Positions 16,001-25,999 are shown, counted from the first letter of the stretch. The stretch is 64,000 nt of DNA from Myxococcaceae bacterium (GCA_004297725.1 SCUS01000050.1:18025-82024); one strand, 5' to 3'. The notes: generated by a model not told the origin, from the sequence alone. Numbers and translations: made by a program.

Positions 16001-18747
16001 CACGCGAAGTAGGGTGCGAGGTTGAGGGGAGCGCGCACCGTCGCGCCGTCCGCCAGGACGAGGTGCACCATCACCGAGGTGGGCGACGAGGGGCAGAGGT
16101 AGAGCCGGCCCGCCGCCTCGGGGGGAATCTCCGGGCGTACGGAGATGATCCTCGGGTCGTTGGCGCTCATGCGGCCGGGCTCGTACTCCTTGGCGATGCG
16201 GAGGGGCTTCTGGCCGTTCCACGGGCCGAAGTCGAGGTAGTGCTCGCCGAAGGGGTCGGGGTTCTGCGGCAGCGTGCCCATCGGCAGCAGCGCCGTGAAC
16301 TTCGGGGGGAAGCCCCGGAGGTCGCCCACGAAGAAGCTGAAGCCCTGCGCCGCGCGGACGAGGTGCACGTCGCGGTTGGCGATGCGAAGCGCCCCGAGGG
16401 CCACCGCGGTCTTCGGTGTGACACCGAGGATCTCCGCGCCTCGCTCGACCCTCGACGGGGTCTCGTAGCGGACCACGCCCTGCGGAGCGAAGTCGTCCGT
16501 CGGGGTCCACACCTTGAGGTCGGGCGCATCCAGCGCCTGCGCCAGCGCCCGCTCCACGTAGTCCGAGCGGGAGCTGTTGCCCGCCAGCAGGATCACCACC
16601 CCCCGCTCCCGCCACCCGCTGGCCGGGGCGAGCGAGCCCGCGGCGCCGGGCTCCCACGGGGTCGACGCGATCATGCTGGCGAGCTGCCTCGCGCCGTCGC
16701 GCACCCGCTCCTCGAGGTGCGTGCCGAGCTTCTTCTGCACGCCGGGGATGTCGCTCTTCAGGGACTCCAGCGCCACCTCGGACTCGTCGAGGCGGCGGGC
16801 CACCAGCGAGTCGACCCGGGCCATCTCGTTGGCGCGCTTGAACTTCACCTGCTCCAGCGCGAGCGCGTCCTGGAAGCGGACCTTGTTCTGCCGCGCGGCC
16901 AGCGAGCGCTTGTAGAGCTGCGGAGAGCGGGCGAGCTTGTTCTCGGGGATGGTCACCGGGCGCTGCATCGGCACCTCGCGCGCCTCCATCTCGGGCAGGT
17001 GCTCGGGGTGCTGATGAACGAGCCACACCAGCTCGTGGGTGAGGTAGTCGCCGCCGAGGTGGTCGTCCCCGGCGACCTGCAGCGTCTCGATGACCGAGGT
17101 GCAACCCGAGGCGGACTCCTCCTCGGGCGTTGCGGGTCGGTAGCGGCCGCAGGCGATGTCGAGGGTTCCTCCGCCGAAGTCGAAGACCGCGAAGCGCAGC
17201 TCGCCGAACTTCTCGAGGAGGGGCGCAAACGCCGGGTGTGCGGCCAGCTCGGGGCACACCTCGGCGGCGTAGGCCTCGGGCTCCGTGGCCTGCATCTGCA
17301 CCGAGACCTCGTCGGCGGAGATGCCCTCCGGAATGGACAGCAGGATGCCCGCGCGGATCTCCTCGATGAGCAGCGCGCGAGCCCGCTCGTCGAACTCCGC
17401 GGGGTAGGTCAGCCAGTAGCGGAGGAAGACCTCCTGCCCGGGGCGGTTGATGGCCCGACCCAGGAGGTAGGCGTAGGCCCGCACGACCATCCGCACCCGG
17501 GGTTCGTCGAGGAGGAAGTCGGCCTTCTTCTCGCGGTCGCGGAGCTGCGGCGCCTGGTCGAGCGCGAATACCCGCTCGGGTAACGACTTGATCTCCGTGA
17601 CCACCGCGTTGGGAAACTCGCTGAGCTTCTCCCTCGCCGCGTGGGAGGCCTGCACCACGCGCAGGAGGTCGGGGAAGCGCCGCGTGGCGTCGCGCGAGGA
17701 GAGCTCGGCCCAGAGGCGCTCGTGGTCCTCGATGAGGAGCACGGTGGGGTTCTCCGCGGGGTTGGTGCGCGCGTCGGGGGGAGAGCCGAGGCGCATCAGC
17801 GAGCGGTAGCCCTGGTGGGTGAAGGCCGCGACGGTGGCGGTGGTGCCGAAGTCGATGCCGACGCCGGAGAGGCGGCGGAAGGTCGGTAGCGAGGGCCTCG
17901 GGTCGCGAAGACGAAGGGCGACCACGCGGGTCCAGGTGAGGCGGAGGGAGGGGAGGTCGAGGCCCTCGACGGGAGCGACGGAGAGCGGGTGGGAGACGGC
18001 GATGCGCAGCGGGAGGTCGACCCCTTCGGGGGGGACGCCCTCCCCCAGCGACGGGTGCGAGGTGTCGACATACAGCTCGGTGTATGTTCGTCGGCCGCCC
18101 GCGCGGCGCGAGGGGTCTTCGCGCACGGCCTCGCTGGAGAAGGTCGGGTGCTCTACGCGAAGGCCGACGTCGGCGGGGCGGGCGTCGAGCGAGAAGGGGG
18201 AGTCGTCGGGGGCGCGACGCCAGTCGACGAGCAGGCGCAGGCGCCAGCGGCCGGTGCCGACCCAGAAGCCCTCCTCGGGGTTCTGGAGGTCGAAGAGCTG
18301 GCGCTCGGGGGCGTTGACCAGGATGGAGTCGGTGGCCTCGCGGAGCTCGAAGGAGTCGGGCTCCAGCGAGAGGGTCGTGGGCACGAGCTGGAGGCGGGCC
18401 AGCTGGAGCGGGCGACCGGCGACGAGCAGGTCGACCCGGCGGGGATCGCCCGCGAGCGCAGAGAGCGCCGCGAAGGGGACGGAGAGCTCGACGTCGAAGG
18501 TGAGGTCGTCGCGCACGGTGGCCGGGACGATGGCCGAGAGGGTGACGCGGTCGACGGCGAGGGCGGCCTCGAAGGGCTGCTCGCAGACGCCGGAGGCGCG
18601 CACCACGAGGCGGCCGGTGGTGGGCCACGCCGAGGGCAGCGGGAGCCGCACGGTGTGCAGCGCGTCGACGGGCGCATCGGGGTGCACCACGAGGTCGGCG
18701 CCGTGGAGCTCGTAGGTGAAGGAGTCAACGCGCACGGCATCGGTCAT
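16000..18747 (-). CDS. Divergent Hsp70-family protein with N-terminal beta-rich domain
   Basis: A 915-residue protein. Residues 1-290 are beta-rich and not part of a normal DnaK. The actin-like ATPase follows: GIDFGTTATVAAF (297-309, phosphate 1), VFDFGGGTLDIA (521-532, phosphate 2), and VILLAGNSSRSDYVE near residue 700 (adenosine motif). The last 150 residues contain FSFFVGDLRGFPPKF and no recognisable DnaK substrate-binding lid. The order N-domain then ATPase is unusual. It is the middle gene of an operon between a TPR-like membrane protein and the GrpE-like coiled-coil protein. TGATACAAC about 13 nt before the ATG could be an extra promoter. It is probably a specialised chaperone or a large-protein switch acting in the cytoplasm. 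Confidence 0.85.
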   Translation of the reverse strand: MTDAVRVDSFTYELHGADLVVHPDAPVDALHTVRLPLPSAWPTTGRLVVRASGVCEQPFEAALAVDRVTLSAIVPATVRDDLTFDVELSVPFAALSALAGDPRRVDLLVAGRPLQLARLQLVPTTLSLEPDSFELREATDSILVNAPERQLFDLQNPEEGFWVGTGRWRLRLLVDWRRAPDDSPFSLDARPADVGLRVEHPTFSSEAVREDPSRRAGGRRTYTELYVDTSHPSLGEGVPPEGVDLPLRIAVSHPLSVAPVEGLDLPSLRLTWTRVVALRLRDPRPSLPTFRRLSGVGIDFGTTATVAAFTHQGYRSLMRLGSPPDARTNPAENPTVLLIEDHERLWAELSSRDATRRFPDLLRVVQASHAAREKLSEFPNAVVTEIKSLPERVFALDQAPQLRDREKKADFLLDEPRVRMVVRAYAYLLGRAINRPGQEVFLRYWLTYPAEFDERARALLIEEIRAGILLSIPEGISADEVSVQMQATEPEAYAAEVCPELAAHPAFAPLLEKFGELRFAVFDFGGGTLDIACGRYRPATPEEESASGCTSVIETLQVAGDDHLGGDYLTHELVWLVHQHPEHLPEMEAREVPMQRPVTIPENKLARSPQLYKRSLAARQNKVRFQDALALEQVKFKRANEMARVDSLVARRLDESEVALESLKSDIPGVQKKLGTHLEERVRDGARQLASMIASTPWEPGAAGSLAPASGWRERGVVILLAGNSSRSDYVERALAQALDAPDLKVWTPTDDFAPQGVVRYETPSRVERGAEILGVTPKTAVALGALRIANRDVHLVRAAQGFSFFVGDLRGFPPKFTALLPMGTLPQNPDPFGEHYLDFGPWNGQKPLRIAKEYEPGRMSANDPRIISVRPEIPPEAAGRLYLCPSSPTSVMVHLVLADGATVRAPLNLAPYFA

Positions 18748-18792
18748 GGCAGTGCGCGCGGTTGTATCACGGGGCTCAGGGCCCTTCCCCGC

Positions 18793-21615
18793 TCACTCCG
18801 CCTCGACCCGCAGCGCCAGCCCCCGGTCGCCGGAGGCCTCCTCGCGCAGCGCCGCCAGCGCCCAGCGCGCCTCCGCCGGCGCGCCCTCCCCCGGGTCCAG
18901 CGCCCCATGGAACCAGTCCGACGCCGCGGCCCGCTCGCCCGCGGCCAGGGCCTTCAGCCCGAGGTAGTACGCCGTCTGCCACTCCTGCTCCCTCGTGTCG
19001 GCCAGCGCGCGCACCGCCTCCATGGGCGACAGGTCCATCAGGTGCCTCGCCAGCGTGTGGGCCCAGCCCCCGTTGTCGCTCGCCCTCAGGTGCTCCAGCA
19101 GCTCGGGCCGGTGCGGGTCGCTCGCTCCCTCCCTCAGCGACGACGCCGCCCTCAGCAGCCACACCCTGTCCCCCGCGGGGCCCCCCGGAGGAGCGTCCAC
19201 CACGCCCCACAGCACCTCGCCCAGCCGCCGCGCATACGCCGCGTCGGCGAGCTCCACCCGCTCAGGGCCCGGGACCTCTCCCTGCAGCCACTCCCCCGCC
19301 GGCAGCTCGCCCTCGCTCGCCACCCTCATCGCGTAGCGCGCCAGCAGCAGCTCCCGGTGCGCGTCTCCCTCCGCCCTCAGGCTCTCGTGGATCTGCGCCG
19401 CGATGCCCCCGTGCCCCGCCCTCAGCATCGCCCTGAGCAGCGCCGAGCGCCGCAGCACGTCCACCTCCGGCCCCAGCGCGGCCAGCGCCGCCCGGCCCTC
19501 GGTCGGAGAGCGCCCGCTGAACACCGCGTCGAAGCTCTGCCCCACGGTCTCCTCCCAGGTCGGCTCGCTCATCGCCCCGGCCCTCGACGACAGCGCCTCC
19601 GCCGCCGCCGCGTGGTTCGAGCGGCGCCAGCACGCCTCCGCCAGCAGCGCCGTGGTGGGCGCGTGCTCGTCCCGGTCCCACGCCCTCCGCGCGAGGCGCT
19701 CGGCCTCCTCGAAGCGCTCCAGCTCGATCAGCGCCCTCGCCCCGGCCGAGAGCGCGGGCACCGAGTCCGACGTCGCCCAGGGCTCCAGCACCCTCCACGC
19801 CCCAGGCAGGTCGCGCATCCGCAGCAGCGCCTCGCCCAGCGCCGCCGCCACCGCCACCTGCGCGGCCGCCGAGGCGCGGTGGTTCGACGACACCCACGCC
19901 GTCAGCGTGTCCCTCGCCCTCGACGCCTCGCCCCGGGCGATCAGCGCCATGCCCCACTGGGCCATCAGCTCCCCGTCGCCGCGGGTCTCGTCGAGGAGCG
20001 CCTGCCACGCCGCGTCCTGCTGCGCCGAGTCCGGCCCCGGGGTCCTCGCCAGGGGCCGCAGCGCCGCGACGCGCCCCGCGGGAGGGCCCGTCCTCGCCAG
20101 CGCCAGCAATCCCTCGCGGTCGCCGCGGATCACCGCCAGCCGCGCGCCCGCCGCCGCGTCGAAGCCCGGCGCCTGCGCCACCCCCGCCGCCAGCATCGCC
20201 TCCGCCCTCGGGACATCGTACGCGCCGTCGATCAGCAGCGAGCCCAGCGCGAGCCGGTGCGCCGGGCGCTGGTCCATCAGCCGCGCGAGGCGCTCGATGG
20301 CCGACATCACCGCGGTCGTGCCTCCGCCCCCTTCGGCCACCAGCACCCGCAGGCTGCGCAGCGCCACGGGGATCCCGACGCCCGCGGCCCCGCCCACGTC
20401 CTGCGCCAGCGTCGCCCTCGCCGACGCGCTCGCCGACGCCACGATGTACCGCCTCGCCCAGGAGAGCCACGCGTCGCCCAGGGGGTCGGAGGGGTTGCCC
20501 AGCAGCGCCAGCACCTCCTGCGCCTGCGACGGGGTCGAGGCCGCCTGCTGCGCCGCGGAGAGCACCCGCATCAGCCCGTCGCCCCAGCGCGACCGCCGTC
20601 GCGACTCCGTCACGGAGCGATCGATCCAGCCGCCGTCGGCGACCTCCGCGGTCTCCAGCGCCGAGAAGCGCGCGAAGGCCGCCGCGCCCGCCCCCGACAT
20701 CGTCCCCTCGTCGCGCTCCAGGGCGGTCAATACCTGACCCGGTATGTCCTGCGCCGCCCGGCGCGCCCCCGCGAGGTCCGTCCTCGGGGCGGCGTCTCCC
20801 TCGCGAGGGCCCAGCACCCTCGCGACCGCCTCGCGCTGCGACGTCGTCAGCGCCTCGAGGCGACCCGCCGCCTCGGCGGTGTAGGTCATCGCGTGGCAGA
20901 GCAGCGCCTCGCCCAGCGGGTCGGGGGTGCCCGCCGAGCGCGCCAGGGCCAGCGCCGAGAGCGCCCTGGCCGCGACCGCGTCGCCGAGCCCCAGCGGGTC
21001 CCTGGAGAGCGCGGCGGTGAGCGCGAGCGCGCGGCCCAGCGCCACGACGTCGGACCCCCGGTGGGGGCCGGCGATCCAGCGGGCGTCCGCGGCGCGGGCG
21101 GCGGCCCAGGGGTCGCGCAGCATCGGGGCGGCGAGGGCGTCGCTGCGGGGCGGAGGCTCCGGGGCGAGCTGCGCCCTCGTGGGGAGGTCGCGCTCCGTGG
21201 CGAAGGCCACCGCCGCGGTGAGCATGGCGTCGAAGGTGACGTCCCTCGGGAGCGTCGCCACCGGGGCCCCGCGCACCAGCACCGACCACCCATCACGGCT
21301 GGGGCGCAGCTCGGGCGCGGGCGCCGCCGGGGTCTCGAGCGAGGCGAGGTGCTGGAGCGCGAGGGCGAAGCGGGCGTCCGGGCGCAGGACGTAGCGGGCG
21401 TCGAGGCGGGCGCTGAGCTCGCGGAGGGTGGCGGGCAGCACGGCGCGCTCCGGGGCGGCGACCGTGCGCGCGACGCGGGGCGCCGGAGGGCGGGCGACGG
21501 CGGGTCGGCGCGGCGGAGCGGGCGGAGCAGGGCTTCTCGTGGCGACCAGCGCCGCGCCCACCGCGGCGAGCGCGATGACGATGGCGGGCGCGATCACGAG
21601 GCGTCGATGGTCCAT
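18793..21615 (-). CDS. TPR-like membrane-anchored protein, first gene of the Hsp70 operon
   Basis: A 940-residue protein from ATG 21615 (MDHRRLVIAPAIVIALAAVG); an upstream in-frame ATG at 21723 lies in the intergenic region and is not favoured. One N-terminal transmembrane helix is followed by a Pro/Ala linker, then about 850 residues of helical, Ala/Leu/Arg-rich sequence with repeated pairs of helices like tetratricopeptide repeats (AEALSSRAGAM, AHRELLLARYAMR, QTAYYLGLKALAAGERAAA). It probably forms a protein-binding solenoid on the periplasmic side. Its stop is 45 nt before the Hsp70 start. No enzymatic motif was seen. Confidence 0.75.
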   Translation of the reverse strand: MDHRRLVIAPAIVIALAAVGAALVATRSPAPPAPPRRPAVARPPAPRVARTVAAPERAVLPATLRELSARLDARYVLRPDARFALALQHLASLETPAAPAPELRPSRDGWSVLVRGAPVATLPRDVTFDAMLTAAVAFATERDLPTRAQLAPEPPPRSDALAAPMLRDPWAAARAADARWIAGPHRGSDVVALGRALALTAALSRDPLGLGDAVAARALSALALARSAGTPDPLGEALLCHAMTYTAEAAGRLEALTTSQREAVARVLGPREGDAAPRTDLAGARRAAQDIPGQVLTALERDEGTMSGAGAAAFARFSALETAEVADGGWIDRSVTESRRRSRWGDGLMRVLSAAQQAASTPSQAQEVLALLGNPSDPLGDAWLSWARRYIVASASASARATLAQDVGGAAGVGIPVALRSLRVLVAEGGGGTTAVMSAIERLARLMDQRPAHRLALGSLLIDGAYDVPRAEAMLAAGVAQAPGFDAAAGARLAVIRGDREGLLALARTGPPAGRVAALRPLARTPGPDSAQQDAAWQALLDETRGDGELMAQWGMALIARGEASRARDTLTAWVSSNHRASAAAQVAVAAALGEALLRMRDLPGAWRVLEPWATSDSVPALSAGARALIELERFEEAERLARRAWDRDEHAPTTALLAEACWRRSNHAAAAEALSSRAGAMSEPTWEETVGQSFDAVFSGRSPTEGRAALAALGPEVDVLRRSALLRAMLRAGHGGIAAQIHESLRAEGDAHRELLLARYAMRVASEGELPAGEWLQGEVPGPERVELADAAYARRLGEVLWGVVDAPPGGPAGDRVWLLRAASSLREGASDPHRPELLEHLRASDNGGWAHTLARHLMDLSPMEAVRALADTREQEWQTAYYLGLKALAAGERAAASDWFHGALDPGEGAPAEARWALAALREEASGDRGLALRVEAE

Positions 21616-21761
21616 GTCTCTCGCGGTGGCAGTGGAGGGGGACGGCGCCGCGACCGACGCCGCAGCCGGGATCCAGGGTGCCGACGAAGGGGGGGGTCGC
21701 GTCAATAACTCCGCAGAGCCCATGGGACAGTGACGGCGGCGGCGGGTATAAGCCCCCGACG

Positions 21762-22865
21762 ATGAAGACGCTTACCCTCGAACAGATCCGCAAGCTGCCG
21801 AAGACCGACCTCCACGTGCACCTCGACGGGTCGCTCCGGCTGTCGACGATCCTCGAACTGGCTCGTCAGGACGGCATCGAGCTGCCGGCCACCACCGAGG
21901 CGGGGCTCGCCGCGGCGATGCACGTGGGCGAGAACACCGGCTCGCTCACGGAGTACCTCAAGGCCTTCGACGTCACGCTCCGGGTGCTCCAGACCGAGGC
22001 GGCGCTCACCCGCGTGGCCTACGAGCTGGGCGAAGACGCCGCCGCCGAGGGCGTCCGCTACATGGAGGTGCGCTACTCGCCCATGCTCCACACCCGCGGA
22101 TCGCTCTCGCTGACCAAGGTCGTCGAGGCGGTGATCAACGGCCTGCGCCGCGCCCAGGACGACTTCGGCATCCACTCCAACGTGATCATCTGCGGCATCC
22201 GCAACATCTCCCCGGAGAGCTCGCTGGAGATGGCCGAGCTCGCGGTGGCCTACAAGAACCGCGGCGTGGTGGGCTTCGACCTCGCCGGCGCCGAGTACGA
22301 CCACCCCGCCAAGCACCACAAGGATGCGTTCCAGCTCATCCGCAACAACAACATCAACTGCACCATCCACGCGGGCGAGGCCTACGGGCCGGAGTCCATC
22401 GAGCAGGCGCTGCACGTCTGCGGCGCGCACCGCATCGGCCACGGCTGCCGCCTCCGCGAGGACGGCGACCTGCTCCACTACATCACCGACCACCGGGTGC
22501 CGCTGGAGTGCTGCCCGTCGAGCAACGTGCAGACCGGCGCCGTGCGTGACCTGCGCTCGCACCCGCTGAAGTTCTATCAAGACCTCGGGGTGCGGGTGAC
22601 GGTCAACACCGACAACCGGCTCATCACGGACACCACCGTGTCCAAGGAGCTGTTCATCGTCCACACGGAGATGGACGTCGACTGGCCGAGCCTGAAGAGC
22701 ATCATCCTCAACGGCTTCAAGAGCGCCTTCCTGCCCTTCCACGAGCGGCGCGCGATGCTTCGCGCGGTGGCCATCGAGCTCGAGCAGTTCGAGCGGGAGA
22801 ACCACCTGACGCCCGGCGCCGAGGCCGCTCCGAAGGCCCTGCTCCCGGCCAGCTCCCTGTCCTGA
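21762..22865 (+). CDS. add: Adenosine deaminase
   Basis: A 367-residue metal-dependent deaminase. Start is ATG 21762 (MKTLTLEQIRKLPKTDLHVHLDG). The zinc ligands are in DLHVHLDGS, the catalytic Glu in TIHAGE, the His of RIGHG, and the Asp of VTVNTDNRLI; CCPSSNVQTG is also conserved. It converts adenosine to inosine in purine salvage. A TATAAG box ends 9 nt before the ATG with no Shine-Dalgarno, suggesting a leaderless mRNA. A GC-rich hairpin follows the stop. Confidence 0.92.
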   Translation: MKTLTLEQIRKLPKTDLHVHLDGSLRLSTILELARQDGIELPATTEAGLAAAMHVGENTGSLTEYLKAFDVTLRVLQTEAALTRVAYELGEDAAAEGVRYMEVRYSPMLHTRGSLSLTKVVEAVINGLRRAQDDFGIHSNVIICGIRNISPESSLEMAELAVAYKNRGVVGFDLAGAEYDHPAKHHKDAFQLIRNNNINCTIHAGEAYGPESIEQALHVCGAHRIGHGCRLREDGDLLHYITDHRVPLECCPSSNVQTGAVRDLRSHPLKFYQDLGVRVTVNTDNRLITDTTVSKELFIVHTEMDVDWPSLKSIILNGFKSAFLPFHERRAMLRAVAIELEQFERENHLTPGAEAAPKALLPASSLS

Positions 22866-22870
22866 TCGCT

Positions 22871-22899
22871 CCCCCCCGTCGCATCGTTGCGAGGGGGGG
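22871..22899 (+). terminator. Hairpin downstream of adenosine deaminase
   Basis: Seven C, a CGCA/TGCG inner stem with a small bulge, and seven G form a strong hairpin 5 nt after the add stop codon. No U-tract follows, so it may be an attenuating or mRNA-stabilising structure rather than a classic intrinsic terminator. Confidence 0.55.
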
Positions 22900-22938
22900 G
22901 CCATCGCGCCCGGTACCCGACAGGGTATGTTCGGGCCC

Positions 22939-24168
22939 ATGGGATCTGCCGACCGCTCCGACGAGTCCTCCCTGGACGCGACGCTGGCCAGCCCGTCGTT
23001 TGGCGCCAACCACTCCTTCTCGCTGCCGATCGACAGCCTGGCTCCCGCGGCGCGATCGTCGGCCCCTCGCGCTGGCGCGGTGCTGCCCCGGTCCGTCGTG
23101 ACGGACGAGGGGATGCAGCTCGTCGAGCACGCGAGGCCGCGATACCAGACCGTGAAGCGCCTGGGCGAAGGGGCCTTCGGCGAGGTCGAGCTCTGCGTCG
23201 ACAACGACATCGAGCGCCGCGTCGCCCTGAAGCGGCTCAAGCCCGACATGCAGGACCCGGACACCATCTCCCGCTTCACCAGCGAGATCCAGACGGTGGG
23301 GCAGCTCGAGCACCCGGGCATCGTGCCGGTGCACGACGTCGGCCTCGACGAGCGCGGCTTCTTCTTCGTGATGAAGTACGTCGAGGGCGACACCCTCGAG
23401 CACGTCATCGACCGCCTCCGCGCGAAGGACCCGAACTACCGCTCCCGCTACAGCGTCGAGGCGCGGGCGGAGATGTTCCTCCAGCTCTGCCGGGCGGTGC
23501 AGTTCGCGCACAGCAAGGGCTGGGTGCACCGGGACATCAAGCCCGCCAACATCATGGTCGGCCCCTTCGGCGAGGTGATGCTCATGGACTGGGGCCTCGC
23601 GAAGCAGGTCGGCCAGAGCGACCCGACCGCGGCCTCGGGCGGCCCCGCCCCGTCGGCCTACGGGACCATGCTGGGCCACGCCATCGGGACCCCGGCGTAC
23701 ATGTCCCCGGAGCAGGCCCGCGGCGAGCACGACAAGACCGACGCGCGCAGCGACGTGTACTCGCTCTGCGCGGTGCTCTTCGAGCTGATGGGGCTGCGGC
23801 ACTACCTCACGCCGAAGCGCAACCTCGACGAGCTCCTGCAGGCCGTGAAGACAGAGCAGCCCATGGGGGCGCTCGCGATGCACCACAAGCTCGAGATCCC
23901 GCCGGAGTACTCGTGGATCATCGCGCGCGGCCTCGACAAGGACCCCGCGAAGCGCTTCGGCTCGGTGGCCGAGCTCGCGCAGCGGGTGCAGGCCGCGCTC
24001 GAGGGCCGAGGGCCGGTGCAGTGCCCGTGCACGGGCATGAAGCGCGCGGGGGGCTGGTGGTCGCGCTTCATCGACCGGCAGCCCAACCTGGCCATCGCGG
24101 GCGCGGTGCTGGCGTCGGCGTCGGCGCTCCTCGGGGTGGTGACGGCGGTACGGATGGTCCTGGGCTGA
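22939..24168 (+). CDS. Eukaryote-like serine/threonine protein kinase, membrane-anchored
   Basis: A 409-residue kinase. ATG 22939 is chosen because TATGTT lies 7 nt upstream; an in-frame ATG at 22927 overlaps that box. A 65-residue low-complexity N-terminus precedes the catalytic domain: LGEGAFGEVEL (glycine loop), VALKRLKP (Lys), VHRDIKPANIMV (catalytic loop), MDWGLAK (DWG in place of DFG, common in myxobacterial kinases), GTPAYMSPEQA and DVYSLCAVLFEL. The C-terminus has a CPCTGMKR segment and one transmembrane helix (LAIAGAVLASASALLGVVTAV). No extracellular sensor domain follows, so the ligand input is unclear. Confidence 0.9.
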   Translation: MGSADRSDESSLDATLASPSFGANHSFSLPIDSLAPAARSSAPRAGAVLPRSVVTDEGMQLVEHARPRYQTVKRLGEGAFGEVELCVDNDIERRVALKRLKPDMQDPDTISRFTSEIQTVGQLEHPGIVPVHDVGLDERGFFFVMKYVEGDTLEHVIDRLRAKDPNYRSRYSVEARAEMFLQLCRAVQFAHSKGWVHRDIKPANIMVGPFGEVMLMDWGLAKQVGQSDPTAASGGPAPSAYGTMLGHAIGTPAYMSPEQARGEHDKTDARSDVYSLCAVLFELMGLRHYLTPKRNLDELLQAVKTEQPMGALAMHHKLEIPPEYSWIIARGLDKDPAKRFGSVAELAQRVQAALEGRGPVQCPCTGMKRAGGWWSRFIDRQPNLAIAGAVLASASALLGVVTAVRMVLG

Positions 24169-24208
24169 GGCGGCCTTCCCACCGGGGGCGTGTTATCCAG
24201 TCGGCCCG

Positions 24209-25927
24209 ATGAAGCTCACGCGTCGTACGTTCATCAAGATCGCTGGGGCGGCGGGGGTGGCGGGCTGCGGCACCGGGGAAGACCCCGACGCCGAGCTGCC
24301 GACCGACTACGACTCCGGGCCCGACGAGACCTTCGACGCCAGCCCCGAAGACCTCGACGCTGCGATCGACAAGGACGCGGCCGAGGCGGTCGACGCAGGA
24401 GCGCCCGACGCAGGATCCCTCGACGCAGGATCCCTCGACTCGGGAGCGCCCGACTCGGGAGCGCTCGACTCGGGAGCGCCCGACTCGGGAGCGCCCGACG
24501 CGGGCGCCCTCGACGCGGGCCGCGACGCGGGCATCGAGGTGCCCAGGGACGTGCCCCGAGACGTCGGCTTCGATGTGCCCAGGGACGTGCCCCGCGACGT
24601 GCCCCGCGACGTGCCGGGGGTCGACGCCGGCCGCGACTCGGGCGTCATCACGGTGCCCCACCCCGACTTCCGCGGGCTCCCGGAGCGCCTGCCGCAGTTT
24701 CCGCTCGGCGTGATGGCGGGCGACGCCACCGACACCTCGGTGATGTTCTGGACCAAGCACGACGGCGACTCCGCGGTGACGCTGCGGGTGCTGGAGATGG
24801 ACGGCTCGCGCATCGCGGCGGTGCGCTTCAACGGCCGGGTCACGCCCTCCGGCGCGGGCTTCGTGCGCGCCATCGTCTCGGGGCTGCGCCCCAACAAGCA
24901 GCACCTCTACGCCTTCCTGGTGGGGCCCGCGAGCGCGCCGACGGGGCGAAGCTCGGTGGGGCGGGTGCAGACCGCCATCGCCGCCGACTCGCTCTCGCCG
25001 ATCGTCTTCGCGGGAACCTCCTGCACCAACCAGAGCGCGCGGCCCTACCCCGTGCTCGCGGACGCGGGCTCCCGCACCGACCTGGACTTCTTCATCCACG
25101 CCGGCGACCACATCTACGCGGACTACGGCGACAACGCGGTCACGCTCCCGGAGTACCGCGCGAAGTACAGCGCGAGCTGGTCCGCGTCGGGGATGCGCGC
25201 GCTGCACCGCTCGACCGGGCAGTACCTCACCTGGGACGACCACGAGGTCTTCAACAACTGGAACCCCGAGACCACCAGCCGGGCCCGGGTCGCCGCGGCG
25301 CGCGCGGCCTTCTTCGAGCACCGCGCCACCCGGCGCAACGCCTCCGACCCCGACCGCATCTGGCGCAGCTTCCGCTGGGGGCGCACCGCGGAGGTCTTCG
25401 TCCTCGACTGCCGCGGCGAGCGCCGGCCCTCCACCCGCTCGGAGAACCCGGCGAGGTCGTCGACGTACATCTCCCGGGCGCAGATGGACTGGCTCAAGTC
25501 GGGCCTTCGCAGCTCGCCCTGCGTCTTCAAGTTCATCGTCAACTCGGTGCCCATCGTCGACCGCGCCGGGGGCGACAGCGACAACTGGAACGGCTACGCC
25601 TCGCAGCGCCGGGAGATCCTCAACCACATCGCCAACAACCGCCTTCGGGGTGTGGTCTGGCTCTCCGGCGACGTGCACTTCGGCGGCGTCTGCCAGGTCG
25701 AGGACACCGGGCCCTGGAGCGGCATCTGGGAGGTGATCATGGGCCCTGGCGGGTCGAACCGCGACGGGCGCCCCGTCGTCCGCGCCTCGCAGTGGCCCGT
25801 GATGGTGTACGGGGTGCACAACTACACCCTGTTTCACGCCGACCCGGTGAGCCGCACCCTCACCGTCGACTTCATCAACGGCTCCGGCGGCCGCATCCCC
25901 GGCAGCCGCTGGAGCCACACCTTCTGA
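24209..25927 (+). CDS. PhoD-like alkaline phosphatase, Tat-exported lipoprotein
   Basis: A 572-residue protein. The N-terminus has a twin-arginine motif (RRTFIK) directly followed by a lipobox (GVAGC), so it is folded before export and lipidated. Residues about 55-150 are a repeat tether of DAGxxDSG and VPRDVPRD units. The phosphatase domain shows FIHAGDHIYADYGD, TWDDHEVFNNW and WLSGDVHFGG, the metal-site motifs of the PhoD family, which cleaves phosphodiesters and phosphomonoesters. No Shine-Dalgarno is seen; TTATCC lies 10 nt before the ATG. The 24-nt class tandem repeats in the tether could vary in length. Confidence 0.88.
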   Translation: MKLTRRTFIKIAGAAGVAGCGTGEDPDAELPTDYDSGPDETFDASPEDLDAAIDKDAAEAVDAGAPDAGSLDAGSLDSGAPDSGALDSGAPDSGAPDAGALDAGRDAGIEVPRDVPRDVGFDVPRDVPRDVPRDVPGVDAGRDSGVITVPHPDFRGLPERLPQFPLGVMAGDATDTSVMFWTKHDGDSAVTLRVLEMDGSRIAAVRFNGRVTPSGAGFVRAIVSGLRPNKQHLYAFLVGPASAPTGRSSVGRVQTAIAADSLSPIVFAGTSCTNQSARPYPVLADAGSRTDLDFFIHAGDHIYADYGDNAVTLPEYRAKYSASWSASGMRALHRSTGQYLTWDDHEVFNNWNPETTSRARVAAARAAFFEHRATRRNASDPDRIWRSFRWGRTAEVFVLDCRGERRPSTRSENPARSSTYISRAQMDWLKSGLRSSPCVFKFIVNSVPIVDRAGGDSDNWNGYASQRREILNHIANNRLRGVVWLSGDVHFGGVCQVEDTGPWSGIWEVIMGPGGSNRDGRPVVRASQWPVMVYGVHNYTLFHADPVSRTLTVDFINGSGGRIPGSRWSHTF

Positions 25928-25963
25928 CCGCCCTCTCCCCCCGTTAGCCGCCCTCCCCCGCGC

Positions 25964-25993
25964 TTGACACCCGCGAGGGGTCGCCCGTAGGTT
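25964..25993 (+). promoter_or_regulatory. Sigma70-type promoter of rho
   Basis: TTGACA (25964-25969) and TAGGTT (25988-25993) are separated by 18 nt. A transcription start near 26000 would give a leader of about 295 nt before rho. No coding sequence lies between, so this is the likely rho promoter. Confidence 0.65.
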
Positions 25994-25999
25994 CCGCGC

